Origin: Bacteriovorax sp. PP10
Lineage (GTDB): Bacteria > Bdellovibrionota > Bacteriovoracia > Bacteriovoracales > Bacteriovoracaceae
NCBI RefSeq assembly: GCF_035013165.1
Contig: NZ_JAYGJQ010000002.1
Span: forward strand, 558,001-622,000
DNA length: 64,000 nucleotides
Reading direction: 5' to 3'
In this document: positions 17,559 to 26,301 of the stretch, piece after piece
Numbering within the stretch: position 1 is the first letter of the stretch
Layout of the letters: each line of letters begins with the position of its first letter
Notes under the pieces: generated by a model
The model's database searches: none
Told to the model about the DNA's origin: nothing
The model's input: the letters and a program-made list of their open reading frames with translations, nothing else
Position numbers and translations under genes: made by a program

Positions 17559-19037
17559 ATGGCAACAGCATCAGGTCTAGGTACTAGAGGCGAAGGTCCT
17601 CGCGAAATTATCACTATCGATCCAGTTACTGGCGAAAAAATGGTCACAATGGGGGACTTAACTTTCCCTCCACGCAAAGTTTGGATGAAAACTTTCGGAT
17701 GCCAGATGAATTATCACGATTCAGATCGCATCGCTGCCCATCTTAAAGATTTAAACTTCACTAAAACGGAAGAACTAGACGAAGCGGACATGGTTTTATT
17801 CAATACATGTGCGGTTCGCGACCTTTCTAATAATAAGTTCTACTCACAATTAGGTGAGATTAAGCACGCAAAGAAGAAAAAGAATGGCCTGGTTGTCGGA
17901 ATCGGCGGATGTGTGGCCCAAACGGAAGGAAAAGAACTGGTAAAAAAATATCAGCATCTGGACTTTGCTTTTGGAACTGACGTTATCGATACGATCAACG
18001 ATATGGTCTTCCGTGTTTATGCCGGGGACTCAAAGTTCACGATCAATTCATGGGATCGCTCAGAAAACTTTTCGATCGAAACGAAAGTCTCTGCCGACTC
18101 TCCACAAGCATTCGTAAACATCATTAAAGGCTGTAATAAGTATTGTACGTACTGTATTGTCCCATACACACGCGGAAAAGAAAGAAGCCGTCTAATGGCC
18201 GAAGTAGTAGAGGACGTTAGAAAGCTGGTTAAGTACCAAGGCATTCAAGAGGTCACTCTTTTAGGTCAGAACGTAAACTCATACGGAAAAGAAAATGGAG
18301 AGACTCTTGCCATGCTTATTACTGAGCTGGACAAGATCGACGGCCTTGAACTGATCCGTTACACGACTTCTCATCCATACGATGTCTCTGATGAACTGAT
18401 CGCGGTTCACGGAACGTCTAAAAAATTGTCAAAACACCTTCACCTTCCAGTTCAGTCAGGATCGGCAACGGTTCTAGAAAGAATGCACCGTGAATATACA
18501 CCAGAGCACTACCTTGGACTTCTTGAAAAACTAAGAGCAGCTCAACCAGAGATCGTTTTATCGACAGATATTATTGCTGGTTTCGTAAACGAGACGGAAG
18601 AAGAGCACCAGGATACTTTGGATCTTCTATCAAAAGCTCAATTCGACTTCATTTACTCATACACTTATTCGCCAAGAGCTAAAACTCGCGCCGATAAAAT
18701 GGAAGATCTACTTCCGGTTGATGTAAAAGGAGCGAGACTTCGCCAGATTCAGGCCCACCAATTAGATATCCAAAATAAAATTCACCAGACGATGATCGGA
18801 AAAACTTATCGCATGCTTGTGGATTCTGATGGCCACATGGGTGGTACAAAAAAATGGAAAGGGCGTACAAACTGTAACAGAATCGTCCACTTTGTTCCTG
18901 AAACCATCGAACAAGATTACAAATGGCATTGGGTTGACGTTAAAATCACGTCGGCAACTGCACTTTCTTGCCAAGGTGAGCTGGTGAAAGATCTTGGAAA
19001 GACAGCTCCTTCGTTATCTCAATCTTTACTTCAATAG
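17559..19037 (+). CDS. miaB: tRNA-2-methylthio-N6-dimethylallyladenosine synthase MiaB
   Basis: 492 residues. MiaB is a radical-SAM methylthiotransferase that modifies A37 of tRNAs reading U-starting codons. The N-terminal MTTase domain holds three cluster cysteines, C48 (FGCQMN), C84 (NTCAVRD) and C118 (GGCVAQ); the radical SAM cluster is C192-x3-C196-x2-C199. A TRAM domain for RNA binding is at the end (about 405-470). About 38 residues precede the first conserved strand, a longer N-terminus than most. Flanked by a terminator on each side, so monocistronic. Confidence 0.95.
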   Translation: MATASGLGTRGEGPREIITIDPVTGEKMVTMGDLTFPPRKVWMKTFGCQMNYHDSDRIAAHLKDLNFTKTEELDEADMVLFNTCAVRDLSNNKFYSQLGEIKHAKKKKNGLVVGIGGCVAQTEGKELVKKYQHLDFAFGTDVIDTINDMVFRVYAGDSKFTINSWDRSENFSIETKVSADSPQAFVNIIKGCNKYCTYCIVPYTRGKERSRLMAEVVEDVRKLVKYQGIQEVTLLGQNVNSYGKENGETLAMLITELDKIDGLELIRYTTSHPYDVSDELIAVHGTSKKLSKHLHLPVQSGSATVLERMHREYTPEHYLGLLEKLRAAQPEIVLSTDIIAGFVNETEEEHQDTLDLLSKAQFDFIYSYTYSPRAKTRADKMEDLLPVDVKGARLRQIQAHQLDIQNKIHQTMIGKTYRMLVDSDGHMGGTKKWKGRTNCNRIVHFVPETIEQDYKWHWVDVKITSATALSCQGELVKDLGKTAPSLSQSLLQ

Positions 19038-19045
19038 CTAACTGA

Positions 19046-19070
19046 AAAAATGCTCCAGTGGAGCATTTTT
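19046..19070 (+). terminator. Terminator after miaB
   Basis: AAAAATGCTCC-AGT-GGAGCATTTTT, symmetrical with A- and T-runs. Confidence 0.85.
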
Positions 19071-19133
19071 ATTAGTTTAAGTTCAAGTAAAGCAATAAAT
19101 TTCGTTTTAAGAGTTCAGTTAGCAAGTACCTTC

Positions 19134-19206
19134 GAGGGGGAAAATCTTCCCCCTCTCAATAATAAGACTTACAAATTGATAGAATAGATCCTGAAGGGGA
19201 TCCTAT
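19134..19206 (+). promoter_or_regulatory. Two hairpins in the leader of the barrel gene
   Basis: A perfect 9-bp stem GAGGGGGAA/TTCCCCCTC with AATC loop (19134-19155) has no T-run on either strand. A second stem pairs 19184-19191 with 19198-19206 (one bulge, loop TGAAGG) and covers both the ribosome site GAAGGGG and the AT of the start codon at 19205. Together they suggest control of translation. Confidence 0.45.
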
Positions 19207-19816
19207 GAAAAATCTATTATTCGTCATGCTCGCCATATTTCCAATTTCAAGTTTTGCTATCGTGAACGAAGTCGCTTTCGACTTTGGGTACGACCGCACG
19301 GTATATGGGACTTCGAGGCAAAATAATACTGTGACCAGAAGTTATTCAGGTGTTCTTTCAACTTATATTTTCGATTACACCGCTATCGACTTAAGTGCTT
19401 CACGCACTCAGGATACTACTTCAGAAAATGAACGTTATACTGTGGCGACCGGAATTGATTTAGTCGGCCAGCAAAACCGTGTTCGTTCCTCTGTTTATGG
19501 AATCGGGCTTAAGCAAATGTTTGCTCCAAGAACGGCCAGACTTATTCCTGGTATCTCGGTGGGGTATGCAAAGCAATTTTTAGACTATGAATCAGATGTT
19601 ACAGTTGAAGATACAGTTTCCAAAGCTCGCTTGAAGATCAATAATGGTACTAAGAAGCAAAGAATCGATTCAGTATTCGGAACTTTTTCACTCCAATTAA
19701 GAATGACTGAGAGATTATCTTTAAAAGGATCTGTTAAGACATTATTTCCGGCCTTCGAAATGGATAAAGCGCGCGATAACGTTAAATATGCATTCGGCTT
19801 TTCATGGGTATTTTAA
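19205..19816 (+). CDS. Outer-membrane beta-barrel protein (predicted)
   Basis: 203 residues with a signal peptide (cleaved after SFA, about residue 18). The mature part alternates polar and aromatic residues in eight or so strands and ends in Phe (GFSWVF), the C-terminal signal read by the BAM complex. It fits a small eight-stranded barrel, function unknown. GAAGGGG precedes ATG 19205. The next gene overlaps its last 13 bases, so the two are translationally linked. Confidence 0.72.
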   Translation: MKNLLFVMLAIFPISSFAIVNEVAFDFGYDRTVYGTSRQNNTVTRSYSGVLSTYIFDYTAIDLSASRTQDTTSENERYTVATGIDLVGQQNRVRSSVYGIGLKQMFAPRTARLIPGISVGYAKQFLDYESDVTVEDTVSKARLKINNGTKKQRIDSVFGTFSLQLRMTERLSLKGSVKTLFPAFEMDKARDNVKYAFGFSWVF

Positions 19817-20880
19817 AAAAAGTATTAAAACTTACTATTCTTGTGACTCTACTTCTGACCTTTGGGGTGAGTTGCGCTAAATTTAATTATCTCTACGAGC
19901 AGGGAATGGGGCAGATGGCGCTGCTTTCGACCGGAAAAGATAATAAAGATGTCCTAAAAAACGTCCGAGTGTCAAAAACTCAGAAAGAAAAAATCAAAAA
20001 GATCGAAGAACTCAAAAAATACTTCTATAGATACTGGGAAAAGAAAGAAACCAGGATTTATTCTCAGACAACAATGCTCAAGCAGAGGGCCGTTACCTAT
20101 CTTGTCATTGTTTCGCCTCATCAAGAAATTAAAGCAATGGATAATTGCTTTCCACTCATGGGATGTTTTCCTTATTTAGGATTTTTTAATTTAAATTCGG
20201 CCAAACAATTTGCTAAAGAGCAAGAAGTTGAAGATATGGTGACCTGGATTCGCCCGGTTTATGCTTATTCAACATTAGGCTATTTTACTGACACCATTCT
20301 TTCTTCGTTTTTTGAATATGATGATTACGAATTATCAGAGCTTATTTTTCATGAACTCTTCCATACGATCTTTTTTGTGAAGAATCAGGTCGATCTAAAT
20401 GAAAACTTAGCAATGTATTTTTCAGAGCACATGCTGGAGCAGTATTACATTTCTATTAATCAAACAGAGTATATGAAGTTTGAGCAGAAAAAAGATGCGG
20501 ACAATAAACAGATCAAAACTTTAGTGGTTCATTTAGCTAGCGAATTACAGAATCTATATAAGAGCCTTCTGCCAAAAACCAAAGAAGAATCAGATGCTAT
20601 TTTAAATGAGTTTCTAGAAGACAGATTTAAAGTTGAGGTTATGAAAAAGTGCCAAGCACTGGATATACAGCCTAAAGATTGTTTCCCTCTTGAACGTAAA
20701 TGGAATAACGCAAGTTTCGCTGCCTTTTTAACCTATGAGAAGAAGTCTAATGACCTGGCAAGTCTTCAAAAAAAGCTTGGGCTTGATTTAAAAGGCTACT
20801 ATAATTGGATTGCTAAGAAGTACGATGATTTCCTCGAGCAAGATGAGGAAAAAGACTTCGAGGTGTTCCTCTTTAAATAG
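19804..20880 (+). CDS. Predicted aminopeptidase-like lipoprotein (HExxH)
   Basis: 358 residues with lipobox GVSC (Cys24). The sequence ELIFHELFHTIFF with HELFH at 183-187, followed by DLNENLAMYFSEH, matches the 'predicted aminopeptidase' family (Aminopep, formerly a DUF) in which HExxH and a downstream Asn-Glu motif form a zinc site. No member activity is certain here. It overlaps the barrel gene and lies 9 bases before gshB, so the three form an operon; the product may act on peptides at the cell surface. Confidence 0.68.
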   Translation: MGILKKVLKLTILVTLLLTFGVSCAKFNYLYEQGMGQMALLSTGKDNKDVLKNVRVSKTQKEKIKKIEELKKYFYRYWEKKETRIYSQTTMLKQRAVTYLVIVSPHQEIKAMDNCFPLMGCFPYLGFFNLNSAKQFAKEQEVEDMVTWIRPVYAYSTLGYFTDTILSSFFEYDDYELSELIFHELFHTIFFVKNQVDLNENLAMYFSEHMLEQYYISINQTEYMKFEQKKDADNKQIKTLVVHLASELQNLYKSLLPKTKEESDAILNEFLEDRFKVEVMKKCQALDIQPKDCFPLERKWNNASFAAFLTYEKKSNDLASLQKKLGLDLKGYYNWIAKKYDDFLEQDEEKDFEVFLFK

Positions 20881-20889
20881 GTCAATCTC

Positions 20890-21837
20890 ATGAAACACAT
20901 TCTCTTTATCGATCCCATTGAAAAACTAAATCCAAAAAAAGACAGTACTCTAATGCTTGCTACGACAATGAAAGAGCAGGGAATTGAAGTTTATCTTCTT
21001 TTTGAAAAAGACTTTTATGTTTCAAATAAAGCAAAGAGCATCCTGAAGCTTTATAATTTTGAGTCGCACTTCTATGAAGATGGCGCTTATTTAAAGTCAT
21101 TCGAGCTAAAAGAGTCGGTGAGTTTAGAACTACACAAAAATGATATGATTCACATGAGGATTGATCCTCCTTTCGATACTAGATACCTTCGTTACCTTTG
21201 GATGCTTCGTTATTACACGCTTCAAGGGATTAAAGTTGTGAACTCACCAGATGGGATTTTACGATTTAACGAAAAACTTCACGCTTATACTCAGAAATCT
21301 TCACTTGAATCTTACGTTGGAAGCAGCGTGGACGGATTCATGCAGTTTGTGGAGATCATGAAGAAGGATCATCAGGAACTTATTCTAAAACCGCTGGATA
21401 TGTATCAAGGTTTTGGAGTTGAGAAAGTTTCGATCAATGATGCTAATTTAGCTTTTAGATTTGAAGAAAAAGTAAAAGAGAATAATGGAGCTATCGTAGC
21501 GCAGCCGTTTTGTGCTGATGTTGTGAATGGTGAGATTAGATCGCTTTATTTTAAAGGAAAAGAGCTGGGATCGATTTTAAAAGTTCCGAAGAAAGGGGAG
21601 TTCCTGGCGAATATTGCTCAAGGGGCGGCCTTTCATGCGATTGAGTTAACTCCAGCGATGAAGAAAGAGTGTGATGATATTTGTGCTGAGCTGATGGCCG
21701 AAGGTGTGGACTGGGTTGCTTTTGATATTATGGGGAACCATGTGTCGGAGATCAATATTACTTGTCCGGGGTTGTTGGTTGAAGTGAGTTTTGCGCATAA
21801 GAAGAATTTTGGGTTGGATATTATCAAGGCGCTTTAG
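20890..21837 (+). CDS. gshB: Glutathione synthetase, ATP-grasp family
   Basis: 315 residues, the length of bacterial GshB, which joins glycine to gamma-glutamylcysteine. The N-terminus has the family's DPIEKLNPKKDST motif, then MRIDPPFDTRYL, FNEKLHAY and the ATP-grasp core LILKPLDMYQGFG and FDIMGN..SEINITCPG. The last motif is usually INVTSP; Cys replaces Ser here. Only gshB is seen, gshA not in the window. Its place behind an aminopeptidase-like lipoprotein is odd for a glutathione gene, and a different peptide-ligase substrate cannot be excluded. Confidence 0.83.
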   Translation: MKHILFIDPIEKLNPKKDSTLMLATTMKEQGIEVYLLFEKDFYVSNKAKSILKLYNFESHFYEDGAYLKSFELKESVSLELHKNDMIHMRIDPPFDTRYLRYLWMLRYYTLQGIKVVNSPDGILRFNEKLHAYTQKSSLESYVGSSVDGFMQFVEIMKKDHQELILKPLDMYQGFGVEKVSINDANLAFRFEEKVKENNGAIVAQPFCADVVNGEIRSLYFKGKELGSILKVPKKGEFLANIAQGAAFHAIELTPAMKKECDDICAELMAEGVDWVAFDIMGNHVSEINITCPGLLVEVSFAHKKNFGLDIIKAL

Positions 21838-21851
21838 GATACTTTTAATTG

Positions 21852-22112
21852 ATGGCTTTTTATATAAAATATTTAATTTCATTTGTGATGGTTCCATTGG
21901 GAATTTGGATTGTTGGAAAAGATTTAAAGAAGCATGACCAAATTATGAAAGACCTTAAAAAAGAATTAAGGGAAGAGGAATCAAGGAAAAATTTATTAAT
22001 GCCTTACCGAAGAAGCATCGCTGCTGCAGGAGGAATTATTATTATTGTTGGCTGCAAGTTTTTTTATCAAGGAACAACCGATGTTCTAAGATTAATCGGC
22101 TGGATTGATTAG
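21852..22112 (+). CDS. Small two-helix membrane protein, unknown
   Basis: 86 residues: an N-terminal hydrophobic helix (about 4-22), a charged coiled stretch (24-50) and a second helix (about 56-75). No family recognised. It follows gshB after 14 bases. The ATG at 21852 is preceded by an in-frame TTG at 21849; neither has a strong ribosome site, so translation may depend on coupling. Its stop overlaps the stop of the convergent chemoreceptor gene. Confidence 0.55.
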   Translation: MAFYIKYLISFVMVPLGIWIVGKDLKKHDQIMKDLKKELREEESRKNLLMPYRRSIAAAGGIIIIVGCKFFYQGTTDVLRLIGWID

Positions 22113-23653
22113 CTGGCCTTATTTCCATCAAGCATAGTCATTAATTCATCCACAACTTGCCCAAGCGACTCAGACTGCTCGCCAAGTTTAGCTGACATTT
22201 GCTGCGATTCCTGCGCCACTCTCTGACTATTATTAGCAACATCATTCAACTGAAGCATCGATTTATTCACTTCTTCAATCCCTTTACTTTGCTCTTGGGT
22301 TCCATTGTTAATTTCTTCTAAAATACTGCAAATATTCTCTGATTCAGCACTGATCTGATCGAAGATGATATTGCAATTTTCAGCGTTTCTATTTCCTTCA
22401 ACAATCGTATCTTTTCCACTCTCCACGATCGTTATCATCGAAGATTGTGAGTGCTTTACGATGTCATTAACTCTTTGAACACTTGAATTGAGAAGCTTTG
22501 AAATCTCATCAGCAGACTGGCCACTCATCACGGCAAGTTTACCAATTTCTTCCGCAACAACTGCGAATCCTTTTCCATTTTCTCCAGCGCGAGCGGCTTC
22601 AACAGAAGCATTAAAAGACAGGAGTTTTGTCTGGAAAACGATGTCATTGATGACTTTCGTTTTATCATCGATATCTTTAATAACTGCGATTACTTCAGCA
22701 AACTCAGCATCATTTCTATTGATCTGATCAATCATGTGTTTATTAGAGTCGCTAATCTGATTTATTGATTTAATCATCTGAGAAATCGCTGATTTTCCTT
22801 CTGTGATTTTCGTCTGACTTTGTTTGGCGTTTTTAGTAGAGATCATAACGTTGTTGCGGTTAATTTCTGTCATAGACGAAATCTCTTGAACCGCTTGAGA
22901 TGTTGCCTGAATACTCGCATTCTGGTGATTCGATGACTCCGATAAGAAGTCACTTGTTGTTCCTACTTTCGTAGAGGTTTCATGGAGAGTAGAGGTACTT
23001 CCATTTAATTTTTCTGAGATCTGCTTTAGTACCTGAACCAGTCCTTTTCTAAATGAAAGACCACCTAGGATGATCACAAAAATCATGAAGGCACTTGAGG
23101 CAATGATAGCAATTTTTAACTGTAGTGCTTGCTCTTGAGATTTTTTAATTGAAGCTTCGGCGTCTTTTTTGATAGTTTCGCCACGAGCTTCCAGTTCTGT
23201 CATTGATTGAAGATAAATGGGACTTACATCCTGAATAAAGTATTCAATCGCTTCGGCCGTTTTTCCCAGAAGTATTTTTTTGTCGATAAGTTCAGTTACT
23301 TTCTCCTGATATTGTTTATCGAGTGCGGCTACTTTTTGGCAGTCAAAACGACATTTTTCGATATCACCTGAAACTTCTTTGATTTTGTCTTTGATCTTAA
23401 TAATTGAAGCTTCAAGAACGTCCGGGTCTTTCTCGGTTAAAAGAGGTGAGAGACCTGATTGAACTGAAGAGATATCGATAGAAAGCTCAATAATGCTTGT
23501 GCTACTTCCAGTGCCCTCTTCAGTAGCAGCAAGAAGTTCATTCATATTTTTCTGAATGTAGATCACGGTAAAAAGAGATGAAAGGAAGCTAAGTAATACA
23601 ACTCCAAAAACAATAAATAATAAATATTTCTGTAATCCAAATTTCTTAAGCAT
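22109..23653 (-). CDS. Methyl-accepting chemotaxis protein (4HB-type)
   Basis: 514 residues. Helix TM1 (about 11-31), a periplasmic helical-bundle domain of about 150 residues with two nearby Cys (RFDCQ and KCRF, about 98 and 102), TM2 (about 183-203), then a long cytoplasmic coiled coil. The kinase-control hairpin tip is [19 protein letters not shown], near-identical to that of the receptor at 53.7 kb. No pentapeptide tether for CheR is obvious at the C-terminus. It is 24 bases downstream of a secreted Cache-like protein, probably its sensing partner. Confidence 0.92.
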   Translation of the reverse strand: MLKKFGLQKYLLFIVFGVVLLSFLSSLFTVIYIQKNMNELLAATEEGTGSSTSIIELSIDISSVQSGLSPLLTEKDPDVLEASIIKIKDKIKEVSGDIEKCRFDCQKVAALDKQYQEKVTELIDKKILLGKTAEAIEYFIQDVSPIYLQSMTELEARGETIKKDAEASIKKSQEQALQLKIAIIASSAFMIFVIILGGLSFRKGLVQVLKQISEKLNGSTSTLHETSTKVGTTSDFLSESSNHQNASIQATSQAVQEISSMTEINRNNVMISTKNAKQSQTKITEGKSAISQMIKSINQISDSNKHMIDQINRNDAEFAEVIAVIKDIDDKTKVINDIVFQTKLLSFNASVEAARAGENGKGFAVVAEEIGKLAVMSGQSADEISKLLNSSVQRVNDIVKHSQSSMITIVESGKDTIVEGNRNAENCNIIFDQISAESENICSILEEINNGTQEQSKGIEEVNKSMLQLNDVANNSQRVAQESQQMSAKLGEQSESLGQVVDELMTMLDGNKAS

Positions 23654-23677
23654 CTTTCATCTCTGTGAGTGTTCTAA

Positions 23678-24217
23678 TTATTTAAGTTTCGTAACTGAAA
23701 ATCCAACAACCATTGATCCGATCGCTTTACCACCGTCCATAACTGGAACAGCGACCTGAACACTTTTTAGTCCAGTAGAGTCGTCCATTTCAACAGATCC
23801 TTGCCATACCTTACCGGCCATTGGATCGTCGTGTTTTGGTTTTCCTTTGTGTGACCAGTTTGATGTTTTAGATAAGAACGCAACTTTTGTTCCGTCAGCA
23901 GCATTAACAAACATCTCTGTCGTCATTTCAGTTTTTTTAGATTTTAAAAATTCAGCTAGAGGATTCTTGCTGAAGTAACGTACTTTTGGATCAAGAACAG
24001 GAAGGTCTTTCCACTTATCCTGAGTCATGTCTTTATAGTCTGCAAGAGCTGTCGCGTTTACAGCTTTAACTGCTTCAACAACTTTTGGATCAGATCCCAT
24101 TTTTTTTAGTTCTTCTACTTTAGCTGCAAGAGCAGTTGTTTGCTCTGGTGTAAGTGCTTCAGCAAAAGCGCTCGTTGCAAGAAACGTCGTTAGCATAACG
24201 CTCAAGAAAAATTTCAT
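23678..24217 (-). CDS. Secreted solo Cache/PDC-like sensor protein
   Basis: 179 residues: signal peptide (to about residue 19, SAFA), a helical stretch (about 22-70), then a single alpha/beta domain resembling single Cache (sCache) sensors: EMFVNAADGTKVAFLS, GKVWQGSV, VQVAVPVMDGGKAIGSMVVGFSV. Cache domains bind small ligands and are normally part of the receptor; here the domain is a free periplasmic protein in one operon with a chemoreceptor. Ligand unknown. Confidence 0.65.
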   Translation of the reverse strand: MKFFLSVMLTTFLATSAFAEALTPEQTTALAAKVEELKKMGSDPKVVEAVKAVNATALADYKDMTQDKWKDLPVLDPKVRYFSKNPLAEFLKSKKTEMTTEMFVNAADGTKVAFLSKTSNWSHKGKPKHDDPMAGKVWQGSVEMDDSTGLKSVQVAVPVMDGGKAIGSMVVGFSVTKLK

Positions 24218-24318
24218 GATGACTCCTATTAGATTAGAAAGGTTGCAGGCTTATCGAGATAAATTTAAGGAACTGTTTAGCAGTGGAGTAGATTGAGACA
24301 AAATTAAGGTATTTAAAT

Positions 24319-24349
24319 AAAAAAAAGAGAGGATGAACCTCTCTTTTTA
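24319..24349 (-). terminator. Terminator of the 24.4-25.1 kb lipoprotein gene
   Basis: AAAAAGAGAGG-ATGAA-CCTCTCTTTTT, symmetrical; placed downstream of the minus-strand gene ending at 24373. Confidence 0.8.
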
Positions 24350-24372
24350 TATTCGTAATTTTTTTTGATTAA

Positions 24373-25143
24373 CTATGGAAGGTCGTAAGTTGAATCAGTC
24401 GAGTATTCAAGTGTAATCCCTGCACAGCTTGTAAGTGCATCTGGGTAAGCTGAAGAAACAACCAGTGGGATACTTCCCCAATATGTTCCAGCAGTACATG
24501 CAGCTTTTTCGTTAGCAGATAATGATCCGTAAGCAGCATTACATCTATGGTCAGTTGCAATACCTACAACTTCTAAAATGTATGGTTCAGTTGTTCCACC
24601 AGGAATTGAAAGCGCTGTTTTTGTAGAGTAAGCACCAACCTTCGCAGTAATTTCTTTATAAGTTGTAATTGAATCGATCGTTCTTCTTAACATTAAATAA
24701 ACTTTCACTCTGGTAAAATTGTAGGCCATTGGACCTGAACATAATCTTCCTTGTGCTGAACGTGCATTCGCGTTTGGATATGAAGGTTTAATTCTTACTT
24801 TAAAAGTAGCATCAGTGACAAAGCTGTTTTGAGAGTATGTGCTTGGAAGACTTGTTCTAGAAGACCATAAAACAGGTCCGATAGAAACACCTGTACTCGT
24901 CGAAGTTCCACTTAGGGTAAAAGTAGGAATGTCAGATCTATAACAAGAAGTTGCATCAGCTCTATAAACACCATCACATCCATCTAGTGTCTGGTTTCCT
25001 GTACTAAGATCGATTGTCCCAGTACCAGTAGAAGAATTACTAGTTGAACTCGATTTTTTATTAGTCGAAGTTTTCTGCTGGCAACCAACGGCCATCATCA
25101 AAACTAAGGTCATAAAAAGCGATGTCTTCATTAAATTTTTCAT
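24373..25143 (-). CDS. Lipoprotein of unknown function
   Basis: 256 residues. Lipobox AVGC (Cys21) is followed by a Ser/Thr/Lys-rich linker (to about 50) and a beta-rich domain with six Cys in the mature part, probably disulfide-bonded (for example GCDGVYRADATSCYRS and LTSCAGITLEYS). No family recognised. Likely outer-membrane anchored. Monocistronic. Confidence 0.65.
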   Translation of the reverse strand: MKNLMKTSLFMTLVLMMAVGCQQKTSTNKKSSSTSNSSTGTGTIDLSTGNQTLDGCDGVYRADATSCYRSDIPTFTLSGTSTSTGVSIGPVLWSSRTSLPSTYSQNSFVTDATFKVRIKPSYPNANARSAQGRLCSGPMAYNFTRVKVYLMLRRTIDSITTYKEITAKVGAYSTKTALSIPGGTTEPYILEVVGIATDHRCNAAYGSLSANEKAACTAGTYWGSIPLVVSSAYPDALTSCAGITLEYSTDSTYDLP

Positions 25144-25278
25144 AAAATATTCCTGCCTATTAAGGTCACTCTTGATACTAATCGACCGTTTCAGTAAATT
25201 TCTTGAAAATTAAATGTATCTTAAGCTTATTTGATCTTACTCTTGTTGTAAGGGCTTGAATCCACGTCGGCGTCCTAG

Positions 25279-25307
25279 TTGTAAACAATTTGGGACAGGA
25301 GTAGAAT
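25279..25307 (+). promoter_or_regulatory. Promoter of the sigma-like gene
   Basis: TTGTAA (25279-25284), 17-base spacer, TAGAAT (25302-25307). The block GGAGTAGAATATAGAG (25298-25313) recurs with a single inserted T at 27326-27342 in front of the pseudokinase gene. Confidence 0.55.
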
Positions 25308-25349
25308 ATAGAGATCGGGACCAAGGACTGGCCGATTCAAGAATGAGAC

Positions 25350-25847
25350 ATGAAAACTTTAGAACTCGAAAAACTAATCCAAAATTTAAGCACTGAACTT
25401 TACAGCTTCGCTTTTATTTTGATCCCAGACGACCTTCAGGCAACACAACTGATGATTGATTCAGTTAGCGCATTTATTATTCAGAAGAGAACTCTGATTG
25501 ATAAGTGGAGTTCTACGAGTGAGTCGGAACTGGTTCACAATTCTAAAGATATCAAAATCCATCTTTATAGATCAATGTATGAACTTGCAAAAAAGCGCTA
25601 CAACCAATTGCGTATGAGTTTTAAATCCATCGAAGACAATTCGGGATTTTTTGCTCTGGAATTTGATGATAAGGCAGCTCTATTTTTAAAAGAGAGAACT
25701 GACTTTCCCATGGATGTAATAGAATTTATTTTGGGACAATCGCGCGGCGAAGTCCTGGCACACTTATACTCAGCTCGTATTAAAATGGTCAACAATGTAC
25801 CAGCTCATTCTGAAGCAATTCAAAATGATGTTAGAAACCACAACTAA
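25350..25847 (+). CDS. Diverged ECF sigma-factor-like protein
   Basis: 165 residues. The layout is that of a two-domain ECF sigma factor: an N-terminal helical part (LYSFAFILIPDDLQATQLMID, region 2-like, about 16-36), a linker, and a C-terminal part with the region-4 pattern FDDKAALFLKERTDFPMDVIEFILG followed by GEVLAHLYSARIKM, like 'ALxLxxxEGxSxxEIAxxLGxxxGTVKxRLxRAR'. The key recognition-helix residues are poorly kept, so DNA binding is uncertain. The next gene has an anti-sigma zinc motif, which strengthens the reading. Best seen as a highly divergent sigma-like regulator. Confidence 0.55.
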   Translation: MKTLELEKLIQNLSTELYSFAFILIPDDLQATQLMIDSVSAFIIQKRTLIDKWSSTSESELVHNSKDIKIHLYRSMYELAKKRYNQLRMSFKSIEDNSGFFALEFDDKAALFLKERTDFPMDVIEFILGQSRGEVLAHLYSARIKMVNNVPAHSEAIQNDVRNHN

Positions 25848-25857
25848 GGATTAATGA

Positions 25858-26301
25858 TTGGATAGGCGTAACGTTCAGGTTTTATCAGCTTCTGGAAATT
25901 CACTTAAATCTTGTATACACACTAAAAGCATTTTCTCTTTAATTGATCTTGATTTCGAAGACGAAGCTTTTGTCAGCATTAACAAACATGCAGACAAATG
26001 CGAAGCATGTAGTACGGCACTAAAGAATTTTGAACTACAAAATCAACAAGCGACATTTTTCATTCCTAAACCTCAGATTGATGCTGATACAAAAGCGTCT
26101 TTTGAGAGGGAAGTGCACGATGTGTTCAGAGTTTTTGAACTCAATGAAAAAGAGCAACTGCGTTTAAAAATCAAAAAGAAGATTAAGAATATCGATACAG
26201 CAGGTACTGAATTTCTAAAAAACTTAAGCTCAAAAAACATGATCAAGACCTACGTACTTGGATTAATGCTTTTTGTGGTTCTAAGACAATTCTTTAGTTA
26301 A
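25858..26301 (+). CDS. Anti-sigma-like membrane protein with HxxxCxxC motif
   Basis: 147 residues, starting at TTG 25858 with AAGGA overlapping the stop of the sigma-like gene. HADKCEACS (about residues 42-50) gives the H-x3-C-x2-C core of zinc-binding anti-sigma (ZAS) domains. A single C-terminal membrane helix (MIKTYVLGLMLFVVLRQFF) anchors it with its N-terminus in the cytoplasm. The usual periplasmic sensor domain is missing, since the helix is at the very end. It probably sequesters the preceding protein at the membrane. Its last 8 bases overlap the convergent TonB-like gene. Confidence 0.6.
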   Translation: MDRRNVQVLSASGNSLKSCIHTKSIFSLIDLDFEDEAFVSINKHADKCEACSTALKNFELQNQQATFFIPKPQIDADTKASFEREVHDVFRVFELNEKEQLRLKIKKKIKNIDTAGTEFLKNLSSKNMIKTYVLGLMLFVVLRQFFS

